Below the pieces are notes generated by a model. The model had not been told where the DNA came from and searched no databases. It worked only from the letters and a program-made list of their open reading frames with translations. Shown in pieces: positions 45,823 to 54,042 of a stretch of DNA of 64,000 nt. This DNA is from Myxococcus stipitatus (GTDB lineage Bacteria > Myxococcota > Myxococcia > Myxococcales > Myxococcaceae): NCBI RefSeq assembly GCF_038561935.1, contig NZ_CP102770.1, forward strand, positions 2,666,001 to 2,730,000. The letters run 5' to 3'. How positions within the stretch are numbered: the stretch's first letter is position 1; every line of letters begins with the position of its first letter. The translations under genes were made by a program, and so were the position numbers.

Positions 45823-46305
45823 TCATCCTTCGTGTTTGTTGGGAGGGGACGAAGGAATGCAAAGTCTCACAGTGTGAAAATTGGAAGAACCTGCAGGAGT
45901 GGATGCCTCTCCTTGGATGCAGATAAACCCCTCCCTGCAAGGAGTGCTGTCACATTTGGCGTAACAGCCCCATCCGACCGGGAGTTTCCCCGCCTGCGCA
46001 ATCCTGCGGGACGACTCCGGATCGACGCAGTGCTCGTCGGCGTCACAGAGGGGCTCCAATGAGTCAACCCAACCACATAACTTCGGGCAGAATCTACCAT
46101 CGACCCATTCTCCTCGAGGCGCGCATGTCCGTAGGAATCGGTTTTTCTCGGGTTCCTGCTTGGGTCCCCTTGCATGCTCAGCGGAGGGGGGAGGGGCACT
46201 CGAATCAGGCGAATCTTTTGTGCAACTCAAGAAGGGCCATAATAGGCCAATAAGAGAAAGTCGCAGTGCTTGTCTGGAGATGTGGTGGACGCGTTTGGGG
46301 CTCAT
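45823..46305 (-). CDS. Cys-rich lipoprotein
   Basis: 160 residues. N-terminal signal with lipobox-like FLSC (Cys28), then a Pro/Ser/Glu-rich linker and about ten cysteines in short spacing (CAPRGEW, FCPKLCGW, LCDADEHC, GCYAKCDSTPC, FICIQ), suggesting a disulphide-rich domain. Not recognised. Its start overlaps the stop of the preceding ORF as ATGA, implying translational coupling. Confidence 0.75.
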   Translation of the reverse strand: MSPKRVHHISRQALRLSLIGLLWPFLSCTKDSPDSSAPPPSAEHARGPKQEPEKNRFLRTCAPRGEWVDGRFCPKLCGWVDSLEPLCDADEHCVDPESSRRIAQAGKLPVGWGCYAKCDSTPCREGFICIQGEASTPAGSSNFHTVRLCIPSSPPNKHEG

Positions 46306-46493
46306 TCGGATGCCACGCTTATGCCGAGTTCACCGGCAACGTTCATTGCCTTCAAGACTGCGGGATACTCGCCCGGAGTGGATGGGAAGTAATTGTTGGG
46401 GTGAATGAGTTGATCTGCGTGGGTTGGTTCGTGGGCGATGACCTGGATAAGGTCTCCACTGTTGCCTGTGAATTGAGCATCTACGACGGACAT
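46302..46493 (-). pseudogene. 63-residue C-terminal fragment with an HExTH motif
   Basis: Reads VIAHEPTHADQL followed by a hydrophilic tail, resembling the metal-binding end of a metallopeptidase-like or toxin domain. No ribosome site precedes the ATG. In the neighbouring frame just upstream, SMHAGAAISYV would join naturally to VDAQFTG, suggesting a frameshift in a longer lost gene. Overlap with the lipoprotein (ATGA) shows the two were once co-translated. Confidence 0.45.
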
Positions 46494-47115
46494 AACTGAT
46501 TGCGGCGCCTGCGTGCATTGATTCCTGATTGGACCAGTTAATCAATTTTCCGTTGCCAGCTCGCCCTCCTTGTGTAAACCCAGATTTGGGGGCGGGGCAC
46601 TGGTCCTGTAACGCGTTGGTCGCCGATTTCCGTCAGAGTGATTGGGACGGGGCTCTGGGCGAGGTTGTCGTATCGTCCACTTCTGCCGCCCAGCGTGGCT
46701 CAAGGCTCCCCTGCCGCCAGTTTTTGGCACATCGAGCGCTGCTGCGCGGCCCTTCAATCCCGCGCTTCTTGACGGTCGTCTCCAATCCCAGGATGTCAGC
46801 ACCGTTCTGCTGATGTCATGAGCCGGTCACAGCCACAGTCACGAGGCTTGCCTGGAGGCTCACCCCTCGGGGGGGGCGACCGTCCTTCTGCCCTTGCTCC
46901 ATGCGCGGACACCTTGGGGCTTCGCGCTCTCCAAGTACTCCGCGTGACCGCATGGACAGGCCTGCCACCTTCTTTCGATGACACCCGACGATCACAACTG
47001 TTTCACGGTAGCTTTCCTGTTTCATGACAGTCGATTGCGCTTTGCGCTTCGGGGTCCTTCTCATGGCCGATTCCCGGACCTCCAGTCCGGTGCGTCGACA
47101 CTCGATCAACACATC
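46494..47115. other. Gene-poor stretch upstream of the triple-repeat lipoprotein
   Basis: About 620 bp with lower GC than neighbours, stop-rich in most frames. Probably holds the decayed 5' part of the fragment at 46302-46493 and the promoter of the next gene. No motif stands out. Confidence 0.45.
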
Positions 47116-50031
47116 ATGACCCCATTCCGAAGTCTGTGGCTCGCGGCCGCCCTGATGATGGCCGCTTGTGGAACGACTGAGCTCGCGCAGCCCGACGACG
47201 TACAGGCTGCGACGACGGCCCAGGGCCTCTCCACGCTCTCCGTGCGAGGAACCACCAGCGCGAGCGCCCTGGACACCACCACCCTCTCCATCCCCACCCC
47301 CGTCGGTACGGCCGCCGGAGATGTGCTGGTGATGCAGCTGAGCAATCGCGAAGCCGTCACCGCCGTCGCCACCCCTCCCGCTGGCTGGACACTGCTGCGC
47401 TCCGAGCAGAGCGCCTCGGCCATCAAGTCCTGGCTCTTCCTCCGCGTGGCCAGCGCGGCCGAGCCGAGCAGCCACACCTTCACCCTCGACCTCGCCAGCT
47501 CCATGGCGGCCACCCTGGTCGCGGTGTCGGGCGCGGATCCGCTCGAGCCGATCGACGTGCACGTGGGCCAGAAGAATGGCAACAGCGCGAGCCTCGCGCT
47601 GCCCGTCGCCACCACGTCGTCCGCGAACGGCCTCGCAGTGTGGTTCTCGGCCCAGGTCTGGGGAGGCACCGCGTGCCCCGCGGTCCACACCCCTCCGACG
47701 GGCTTCATCGAGCAGCTCGACACCTGCCTCGTCTCGTCGTCGCGCGGCGTGCTGCACAGCGCCGCCACCTCGGAGCTCGGGGCCGCGGGTGCCCAGCCCG
47801 CCTTCACCGGCAGCTCCACGCTCCCCAATACCAACATCACGCACGCGGTGGTGCTGCGTCCCCTCCAGCCGCCAGCCACTGGGGAGATCACCCTCGTCGG
47901 CGCCACGAACGCGAGCGGCAAGACGGTCACCAGCCTGACGCTCTCGACCCCTACGGGCGTCGTCGCCGGTCACGTGCTGCTGGCGCACCTGGCGAACCGG
48001 AACCAGATCGGCGCCGAGATCACCCCGCCCGCGGGTTGGACGCTCGTTCGCACCGACATGAGCACCTGGAGCATCCGCGGCTGGGTCTTCGTCCGCGTCG
48101 CCACCGCCGGCGAGCCCGCGACCCACACGTTCCAGAGTTCCATCGCGAGCTACCTCGTCGGCAACCTCGTGGCGTATGCCGGCGTCAATCCGGTCAACCC
48201 GATCGACACGCACGCCGGCAAGAGCAACAGCAGCTCGACGGCCTTCACGACCCCGCAGCTGAGCACCTCGACCGCGGGTGGGGCGGCCGTCTGGTTCGGC
48301 GCGCAGGCGTGGACCGGCGCCGCGTGTCCGACGTCGGCCATCGAGCCCCCCGTGGGCTTCGCCGAGACCTACGACACCTGCCTGGTGTCCTCGTCCCAGG
48401 GCCTTGTCTTCAACGCCGCCTTCATGCCCCTCGCCGGTGCCGGCATCCAGGGCCCGTTCAACGGGAGCTCGACGTTCGCCGAGACCAACGTCGCGCAGGT
48501 CGTCGCCCTTCGCCGCGCCGAGGTCGCATCGCCCTCGGGGGTCGCGTTGCGTGGGAGCTCGCACCACAGCGGCCTGTCGATTGCTTCGCTGTCGATCCCC
48601 AAGCCGTCGGGGACCGAGGCCAACGACGCGCTCATCGCGCGGGTGACCGTGCGCAACAACATCGCCGCGACCGTCACGCCGCCCGCCGGCTGGACGTTCC
48701 TGCGCTCGGAGCAGAGCGCCTATGCCATCCGCACCTGGATCTTCTACCGCGTCGCGGGCGCCTCCGAGCCCGCGAGCTACGCGTTCGGACTGGACGCGAC
48801 CACCCACATGGCGGGGAGCGTGGAGGCCTTCAGCGGCGTCGATCCGCTCCAGCCCATCGACGTGCACGCAGGCCAGAAGAACGGCGACTCCGCGTCGTTC
48901 ACCGTGCCCGACGTGGTGACCGGCAGCGTGGGGGGCCTCGCCGTCTGGTACGGCTCCCAGGTCTGGCCGGACGCCACTTGCCCTGCCACCGGCATCGAGC
49001 CGCCGCTCGGCTTCACCGAGGCCTTCGATGCGTGCCTGGGTCACGCCAACGGACTGCTCTTCAATGCGGCCTACCGGTCGCTCACCGCGCCGGGCCTCCA
49101 GACGGGCCTCTCCGGCAGCTCCGCGTTCGTGCAGACCAACACCGCGCACGTGATCGTCCTGCGCGCCGCCAACGCCCCCAGTTGCATGGTCGGCGACACG
49201 TACGCGAGCACCTTCACGCTCCAGGGCACCGTGACCGCGCCGCAAATCGTGGAGCCCTCGGGCCTGGCCGCGAGCCGCGTGGTCGGCAACGCGCTCTACG
49301 TGCACAACGAAGACACCACCGCCATCGTCGCGATCAACACCCTCAACGCGAGCACGCTCGGCACGTTCAACGTGACCAACGTGACGCCGGCCGACTGGGA
49401 GGACCTCGCAACCGGGCCCTGCCCGAGCGGCTCGTGCATCTTCATCGGTGACATCGGGAAGTGGAGCGCCAACTTCCCTCCGGGTGGCACCCCCACGTCG
49501 TTCACGATCTACCGCGTGCCCGAGCCGGATCTCGCCAACGGCCAGACCTCGGGGGGGCTCGTCGCCGAGGCCTTCCCGTTCGTCTATCCGGACGGCGCGA
49601 AGGACGCGGAGTCGCTGATGGTGCACCCCACCACCGGGGACATCTACGTCGTCACCAAGAACGGGGACACGGGGAAGAGCGGCGTGTACAAGTTCCCCCA
49701 GCCGCTGACGCCCGGCGTGCAGGCCACGCTGATCCACGTCCACACAATCCAGCTGCCGCTGAACGGAGACCCCAACTTCTCGGCCGCGACGGCGGCGGCG
49801 ATCCACCCATGCGCGAATCGCTTCCTCCTTCGCACCTACCGCACTGTCTACGAGTTCCGTGCGACGCCGGGACTTGGCTTCGAGTCGGCCGTCTTCGCGA
49901 CGCCCGTCACGCTGACCGACACCGCCGAGGGCCAGGGTGAGTCAATCGAGTACGAGGCCAACGGCGCGGGCTACTTCACGATGAGCGAGAGCCCCTCGCC
50001 ATTCAGGCTCAAGCGCGTGCCTCTGCGATAG
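47116..50031 (+). CDS. Lipoprotein with three about 220-residue repeats and a C-terminal propeller-like domain
   Basis: 971 residues from ATG 47116. Signal with lipobox-like MAAC (Cys18). Residues about 45-690 are three homologous units, each with TPPAGWT, a WxFxRVA motif, EPxxxxF, DPLxPIDxHxGxK, a VWF/Y-x-x-Q-x-W strand, PPxGFxE and CLV/CLG, ending in TNxxxVVxLR. Each unit has paired Cys. Residues about 690-971 (PSGLAASRVVGNALYVHNED, ADWEDLATGPCPSG, then LMVHPTTGDIYVVTKNGDTG) resemble beta-propeller blades seen in secreted myxobacterial proteins. Probably on the outer surface. Function unknown; carbohydrate or surface binding by the repeats is a guess. Confidence 0.85.
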   Translation: MTPFRSLWLAAALMMAACGTTELAQPDDVQAATTAQGLSTLSVRGTTSASALDTTTLSIPTPVGTAAGDVLVMQLSNREAVTAVATPPAGWTLLRSEQSASAIKSWLFLRVASAAEPSSHTFTLDLASSMAATLVAVSGADPLEPIDVHVGQKNGNSASLALPVATTSSANGLAVWFSAQVWGGTACPAVHTPPTGFIEQLDTCLVSSSRGVLHSAATSELGAAGAQPAFTGSSTLPNTNITHAVVLRPLQPPATGEITLVGATNASGKTVTSLTLSTPTGVVAGHVLLAHLANRNQIGAEITPPAGWTLVRTDMSTWSIRGWVFVRVATAGEPATHTFQSSIASYLVGNLVAYAGVNPVNPIDTHAGKSNSSSTAFTTPQLSTSTAGGAAVWFGAQAWTGAACPTSAIEPPVGFAETYDTCLVSSSQGLVFNAAFMPLAGAGIQGPFNGSSTFAETNVAQVVALRRAEVASPSGVALRGSSHHSGLSIASLSIPKPSGTEANDALIARVTVRNNIAATVTPPAGWTFLRSEQSAYAIRTWIFYRVAGASEPASYAFGLDATTHMAGSVEAFSGVDPLQPIDVHAGQKNGDSASFTVPDVVTGSVGGLAVWYGSQVWPDATCPATGIEPPLGFTEAFDACLGHANGLLFNAAYRSLTAPGLQTGLSGSSAFVQTNTAHVIVLRAANAPSCMVGDTYASTFTLQGTVTAPQIVEPSGLAASRVVGNALYVHNEDTTAIVAINTLNASTLGTFNVTNVTPADWEDLATGPCPSGSCIFIGDIGKWSANFPPGGTPTSFTIYRVPEPDLANGQTSGGLVAEAFPFVYPDGAKDAESLMVHPTTGDIYVVTKNGDTGKSGVYKFPQPLTPGVQATLIHVHTIQLPLNGDPNFSAATAAAIHPCANRFLLRTYRTVYEFRATPGLGFESAVFATPVTLTDTAEGQGESIEYEANGAGYFTMSESPSPFRLKRVPLR

Positions 50032-50052
50032 GACCGCGTCGACACGCCGAGG

Positions 50053-50095
50053 AGCAAGGCCGGCCGTGGGGCACGTCCCCATTGCCGGCCTTGCT
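50053..50095 (+). terminator. Perfect 12-bp terminator hairpin
   Basis: AGCAAGGCCGGC (50053-50064) and GCCGGCCTTGCT (50084-50095); a smaller hairpin fits in the loop. 22 bp after the stop. Confidence 0.75.
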
Positions 50096-50306
50096 GTTCC
50101 GAGCTGGGAGCTCGCGCGTGGCCCCGCCTGTGCCTCCCCGAAACTCGGGCACTGCATCATCCGTGGGTCAAGGCGAGTGGGCTCAGCGCGCACGGGCGGC
50201 CGCAACGCGTCGCGCCCATGGGTCTCGTCATCCGTTCCTCCATCGCGCCTCTTGAACGCAGGGAGATGTCTCGAAACGAGACCGATGTCACTCCACACAG
50301 CCCAGG

Positions 50307-50708
50307 TTATGTTTGGGAGAGGGTGGTGGGGAGCGTTGATGAGAATGTCACTTTCTGAATAATCCTCCAGGTCCCAGCAACCTTGACACACGACAACATG
50401 TCGGTGAAGCAGCGGGGCGGGATCTGCAGTTTCAGCTTCACGAGTGCCAATTCCTTGGCAACATCGATGGACAAGATTTCATCGTGACGTTCCAAGCCCA
50501 GTTGTTTCGGAGCCTTCATGTTCCGGACCGCCGCCAGCCACGTCTGTATCGGCGTCACGCTCACCTGGATGTCCTCGCCGACTCTCACCGCGGAGCTCAC
50601 GGAACTCACGGGGTGAAAGAGGTTCGCGAATTTATCAGCATCCATTTCGTAGGCCGCGTCGAAATAGGACTGCGCCAGAGTGACCAAAGCCTGCATGTCG
50701 ATATCCAT
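50307..50708 (-). CDS. NTF2-fold protein, putative lumazine-binding type
   Basis: 133 residues. The helix LAQSYFDAAYEMDADKFANL followed by FHPVSS and a C-terminal strand GTWRIIQKVT match the NTF2-like Lumazine_bd_2 group of small stand-alone proteins. The start may be either of two close ATGs (50708 or 50696). Divergent from a LysR gene (84 bp apart), the classic layout of a LysR regulator and its target. Confidence 0.8.
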   Translation of the reverse strand: MDIDMQALVTLAQSYFDAAYEMDADKFANLFHPVSSVSSAVRVGEDIQVSVTPIQTWLAAVRNMKAPKQLGLERHDEILSIDVAKELALVKLKLQIPPRCFTDMLSCVKVAGTWRIIQKVTFSSTLPTTLSQT

Positions 50709-50792
50709 GGAACTCGACGCTAGCCTTGTCGGTCGGATCGATTAAGTTCCCGAGGATTGGCGCCCTTGTAAGCTGGGCTAAGCAATCACTGG

Positions 50793-51722
50793 ATGAACAT
50801 GAGCGATCCCCTTCTTTCCACCAGCGATTTCGGCCAACTCCGCGCCTTTGTCGCGGTCGCCGAGTCGCTCAACTTCAGTCGTGCTGCCGAGAAACTCGGC
50901 GTCTCCTCCTCGGCCCTGAGCCAACTGGTCCGCGGGCTCGAGGAGCGCATCGGCGTCCGCCTCCTGCATCGAAACACTCGGAGCGTCTCCTTGACCGAGG
51001 CCGGCGACCAGCTGTTTCAGCGAGTCCGGCCCGCGGTCCAGGAGCTTGCAGCGGCCTTCGTGCAGACTCGCGAGCGCGGTGCCCGTCCCGTCGGCATCGT
51101 TCGCATTCACTGCTTCCGGACGGCCGCGACCTTGTTTCTGAGGCCACTCCTGCGACCCTTCCATGACGCGTATCCCGACGTCGTGCTCGACATCACGCTC
51201 GACGATGAGGTCGTGGATATCGTGGCCGGTGGCTATGACGCCGCCATCCGCATTGGCGAGGTCATCGATCAGGACATGGTCGCCATCAGGCTTGGTCCGG
51301 ACCTGCGGCAGATCGCCGTCGCCTCGCCTGACTATCTCGCTCGGTGCGGCACGCCTCGACATCCGCGTGACCTCGCATCTCATCGGTGCATCGCCTGGCG
51401 CTGGCCCGGTCACGAAAAGCCATACAAATGGGAGTTTGTGGAAGATGAGAAATGGTTCGAGGTCGCGGTCGAGGGACCGGTCATTACCAACCTCAAGGAC
51501 TTTGGACTCCAGGCGGCCGTCGATGGGCTCGGCATCGCATTCGCCAGTGAGCAACTGATTGCGCCGCACGTCGCCGCAGGCCGGCTGGTGAAGTTGCTCG
51601 AGCCCTGGTCAGGTCTGTTTCCGGGATACTACCTTTGCTATCCGGCGCAGCGACAGATGGCACCGCCGCTGCGAGCGTTCATCGATTCAGTTCGCTCGAT
51701 ATCGAAGGAATCCGCCGACTGA
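50793..51722 (+). CDS. LysR-family transcriptional regulator
   Basis: 309 residues. Winged HTH at 10-70 (FVAVAESLNFSRAAEKLGVS, SALSQLVRGLEERIGVRLL) and a substrate-binding domain with GYDAAIRIGE and the LQAAVDGLGIAF segment, as in the CrgA/aaeR-like subgroup. Probably controls the divergent NTF2-fold gene and itself. Inducer unknown. Confidence 0.95.
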   Translation: MNMSDPLLSTSDFGQLRAFVAVAESLNFSRAAEKLGVSSSALSQLVRGLEERIGVRLLHRNTRSVSLTEAGDQLFQRVRPAVQELAAAFVQTRERGARPVGIVRIHCFRTAATLFLRPLLRPFHDAYPDVVLDITLDDEVVDIVAGGYDAAIRIGEVIDQDMVAIRLGPDLRQIAVASPDYLARCGTPRHPRDLASHRCIAWRWPGHEKPYKWEFVEDEKWFEVAVEGPVITNLKDFGLQAAVDGLGIAFASEQLIAPHVAAGRLVKLLEPWSGLFPGYYLCYPAQRQMAPPLRAFIDSVRSISKESAD

Positions 51723-52060
51723 GAAACGATTTCGCATGACGGCTCGTCGCTCTTCAGTCGCAACAACCCGATGTTTCGCATCGTCTCATCTCATTCAGTA
51801 AGGGATGAGTCGCACCCTGCGGACGCGCCCCTGCCGGGGCATGCGCCGAGGGCCACCTGTGCTGGTGCTCGAGAAGCACCTGCCTATGAGAACCGCTCCA
51901 GGAGGCCCAGGGCGTGCGCGAGCCTCCAGGCCACCACCAGCAGGTGCGCGTCCTGCACCGAACCCATGCGCTCCAGGTACCTGTGCCGATGGCAACCAGC
52001 AAGGCTCCGCGGCGCACGAGGCCTTCACCTTGACCGCACATGGGCAGACCACCTCGGGCG
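51723..52060. other. Intergenic stretch, possible decayed coding sequence
   Basis: About 340 bp. One minus-strand frame briefly reads protein-like (VQDAHLLVVAWRLAHALGLL) but has no start or family. No gene supported. Confidence 0.4.
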
Positions 52061-52525
52061 TCACCCCTGGAGTTGGGGAGCATGCGCCACCTGGGGGCGC
52101 AGCAGCGCGGCGGCCAGCACGACTCCGTAGACCACCGCGCTTCCATGGACCGAGAGCGCGAAGGCGAGCGAGGCACCACCATGCAGCACGGTCAGCGCGT
52201 CCACGGTGGGCATCACGATGGTGGCGAGGACGAAGACACCCGCGGCCTTTCGCTGTCGGATGGCCACCAGGGCGAACATCGCCAGTGCCAGGCCGAGGTC
52301 CCTGCCCGCCTTGACGTAGAGCCAGGGGATGACCTCGCTCCCGGAGTCGGTCAGGCCGAAGCCCCTGGCCGCGCGGATCGGGTCCATCGCTCCCTGGATG
52401 CTGAGGAACAGCAGGAAGGCACCCAGCAGCAAGGTGAACAACGCCGTGGGGGACGTGAGCTTCCAGGACAACTGGGAGTGGTTCGGATTCATGATGCCTT
52501 CAGATGAAGCGCGGGTGTCGTTCAT
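52061..52525 (-). CDS. DUF4267 four-helix membrane protein
   Basis: 154 residues with four membrane segments (about 27-45, 68-90, 95-115, 122-143). Conserved features are the short GFGL..SGSE loop and the ARDLGLA-like GRDLGLAL helix start, typical of DUF4267. An internal ATG at 52492, with GAAGG just upstream, may be the real start (143 residues). Divergent from an AraC-type regulator, probably its controller. Function unknown. Confidence 0.8.
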   Translation of the reverse strand: MNDTRASSEGIMNPNHSQLSWKLTSPTALFTLLLGAFLLFLSIQGAMDPIRAARGFGLTDSGSEVIPWLYVKAGRDLGLALAMFALVAIRQRKAAGVFVLATIVMPTVDALTVLHGGASLAFALSVHGSAVVYGVVLAAALLRPQVAHAPQLQG

Positions 52526-52639
52526 GGCTGGGAATGTGTCGCACCGGCCTCGGCGGCGCCATTCGCGGACGGCTCAACATTTTGTCTGAAACGCTCAGGG
52601 GGCGAGCGCTGGAGACATCCCGCTGCTAGCCTCGAGGGC

Positions 52640-53575
52640 ATGAACCTCTCGCATGCTTCCGACCTGCTGGGGCAGATTCTCGAGCGAACCCGTCTGAGAG
52701 GGGGGCTCTACTGCCGCACTGTTGCGCGGGCCCCCTGGGGGCTGCGCTTTGCTCCCAGGACCTCGGCGGCGCTGCACCTGATCATCTCGGGCTCCTGTCA
52801 CCTGACGCAGGGCCGGGACGCCGTCTCGCTGGGGCCTGGTGATGTCGTGCTGCTGCCGCGCGGCGACGGGCATGCCGTCGCGGACTCGCCACGCAGCCCC
52901 AAGCTGAGGGTGGAAGAGTGGCTGGCGACACGTGGCGAAGGGGCTTCCTCGTATGTGTTGGGCGGGGACGGCGTGGAGTCGCGGGTGCTCTGCGGCTTCT
53001 ACGCGTTCGATGAGCCGGGGGCGCACCCCGTGTTGCGGCTGCTTCCCGAGCGGGTCCACCTGCGGGGGGCTTCCGAAGACGCGCGTGCCCTGTTGCCCAC
53101 GGTGTCGCTGCTCGAACGGGAGTACGAGCGGGGAGAGCGAGGCTCCTCGGTCATCGTCTCTCGGTTGCTCGACATCCTCCTGGTGCAGGTGCTTCGTGCC
53201 TGGGCGGACGCGCAGCCGCCGGGTGGCGCGGGCTGGTTGGGGGCGCTCGGCGACCGGACGCTCGCCAGCGCCCTGGGCTGGATGCACGCGGAGCCGGGAC
53301 GGAGCTGGACAGTGGACGAGCTTGCGCGGCGCTCAGGTCTCTCGAGGGCGACGCTCGCGCGGCGCTTCGCGAGCCAGGTCGGCGTGGCGCCTCATGAGTA
53401 CCTCACGGGGCTTCGGATGCAGGAGGCCGCGCGCGCGTTGCGTGAGGGACAGGACGGGCTCGCGGCCATCGCGAGCCGCGTGGGTTACGAGTCCGAGTTC
53501 GCCTTCAATCGGGCTTTTCGGCGGGAGATGGGAGTGCCTCCCGGCGAGTACCGGCGCAAGGCTCGGGAGGGCTGA
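52640..53575 (+). CDS. AraC-family transcriptional regulator
   Basis: 311 residues: N-terminal cupin (about 15-180, with GDVVLLPRGDGHAVAD) and C-terminal AraC HTH pair (LSRATLARRFASQVG, then VGYESEFAFNRAFRREMG). Same architecture as the regulator at 30443-31426. Divergent from the DUF4267 gene 114 bp away, which it likely regulates. Confidence 0.95.
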   Translation: MNLSHASDLLGQILERTRLRGGLYCRTVARAPWGLRFAPRTSAALHLIISGSCHLTQGRDAVSLGPGDVVLLPRGDGHAVADSPRSPKLRVEEWLATRGEGASSYVLGGDGVESRVLCGFYAFDEPGAHPVLRLLPERVHLRGASEDARALLPTVSLLEREYERGERGSSVIVSRLLDILLVQVLRAWADAQPPGGAGWLGALGDRTLASALGWMHAEPGRSWTVDELARRSGLSRATLARRFASQVGVAPHEYLTGLRMQEAARALREGQDGLAAIASRVGYESEFAFNRAFRREMGVPPGEYRRKAREG

Positions 53576-53599
53576 TACGCCTTGGCCACTTCCTGCGTG

Positions 53600-53933
53600 G
53601 AGGTGCGTCAGTCTCGTTGAGTCCGTTCAACTGCAGGGGCAGGAGGCAACGAAGCCTCCAGGCCCTCCCGAGTTCCGGGCCAGGATGGTCGAGCTGGCCA
53701 ATGCGGGGAGAACCACCGGGAGCCTGGCCGAGGAGTTCCAGGTCACCGACACGACGGTGCGCAATCGGGCGCGACAGGGCGAGGTGGACGAGGACACACG
53801 CCAGGCGGGGCTGATGACGGAAGGGGCGCAGGAACTGGCGAGGCTGCGGCTCGAGGTCAAGGTGCTGCGGCAGGAGCGTGACATCCGCTCAAGGTCGACA
53901 GCCTGCGTGACGACGAGGAGCGATGAGGGGTAG
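53600..53933 (+). pseudogene. IS3-family OrfA remnant
   Basis: A frame ending at 53933 reads PPEFRARMVELANAGRTTG, then LAEEFQVTDTTVRNRARQ and a helix LRLEVKVLRQERDI, the OrfA pattern of IS3-group elements. It breaks off right after RQERDI, where OrfB should follow, and no OrfB or terminal repeats remain. Confidence 0.8.
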
Positions 53934-54042
53934 CGGGCCGCGGCGGACCTGGTTAAGCGGAGATTCGAGGCGAGCAGGGTGTAACTCCAGGGTGACCCTG
54001 CCTCAGTCATGACAGGATCACCCGCGTCACCGCTGCTCGACG

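Noticed and set aside
46816..49806. 996-codon minus-strand frame
   Set aside because: Mirror of the triple-repeat lipoprotein gene; residues are Arg/Gly/Val/Asp-rich with no family features.
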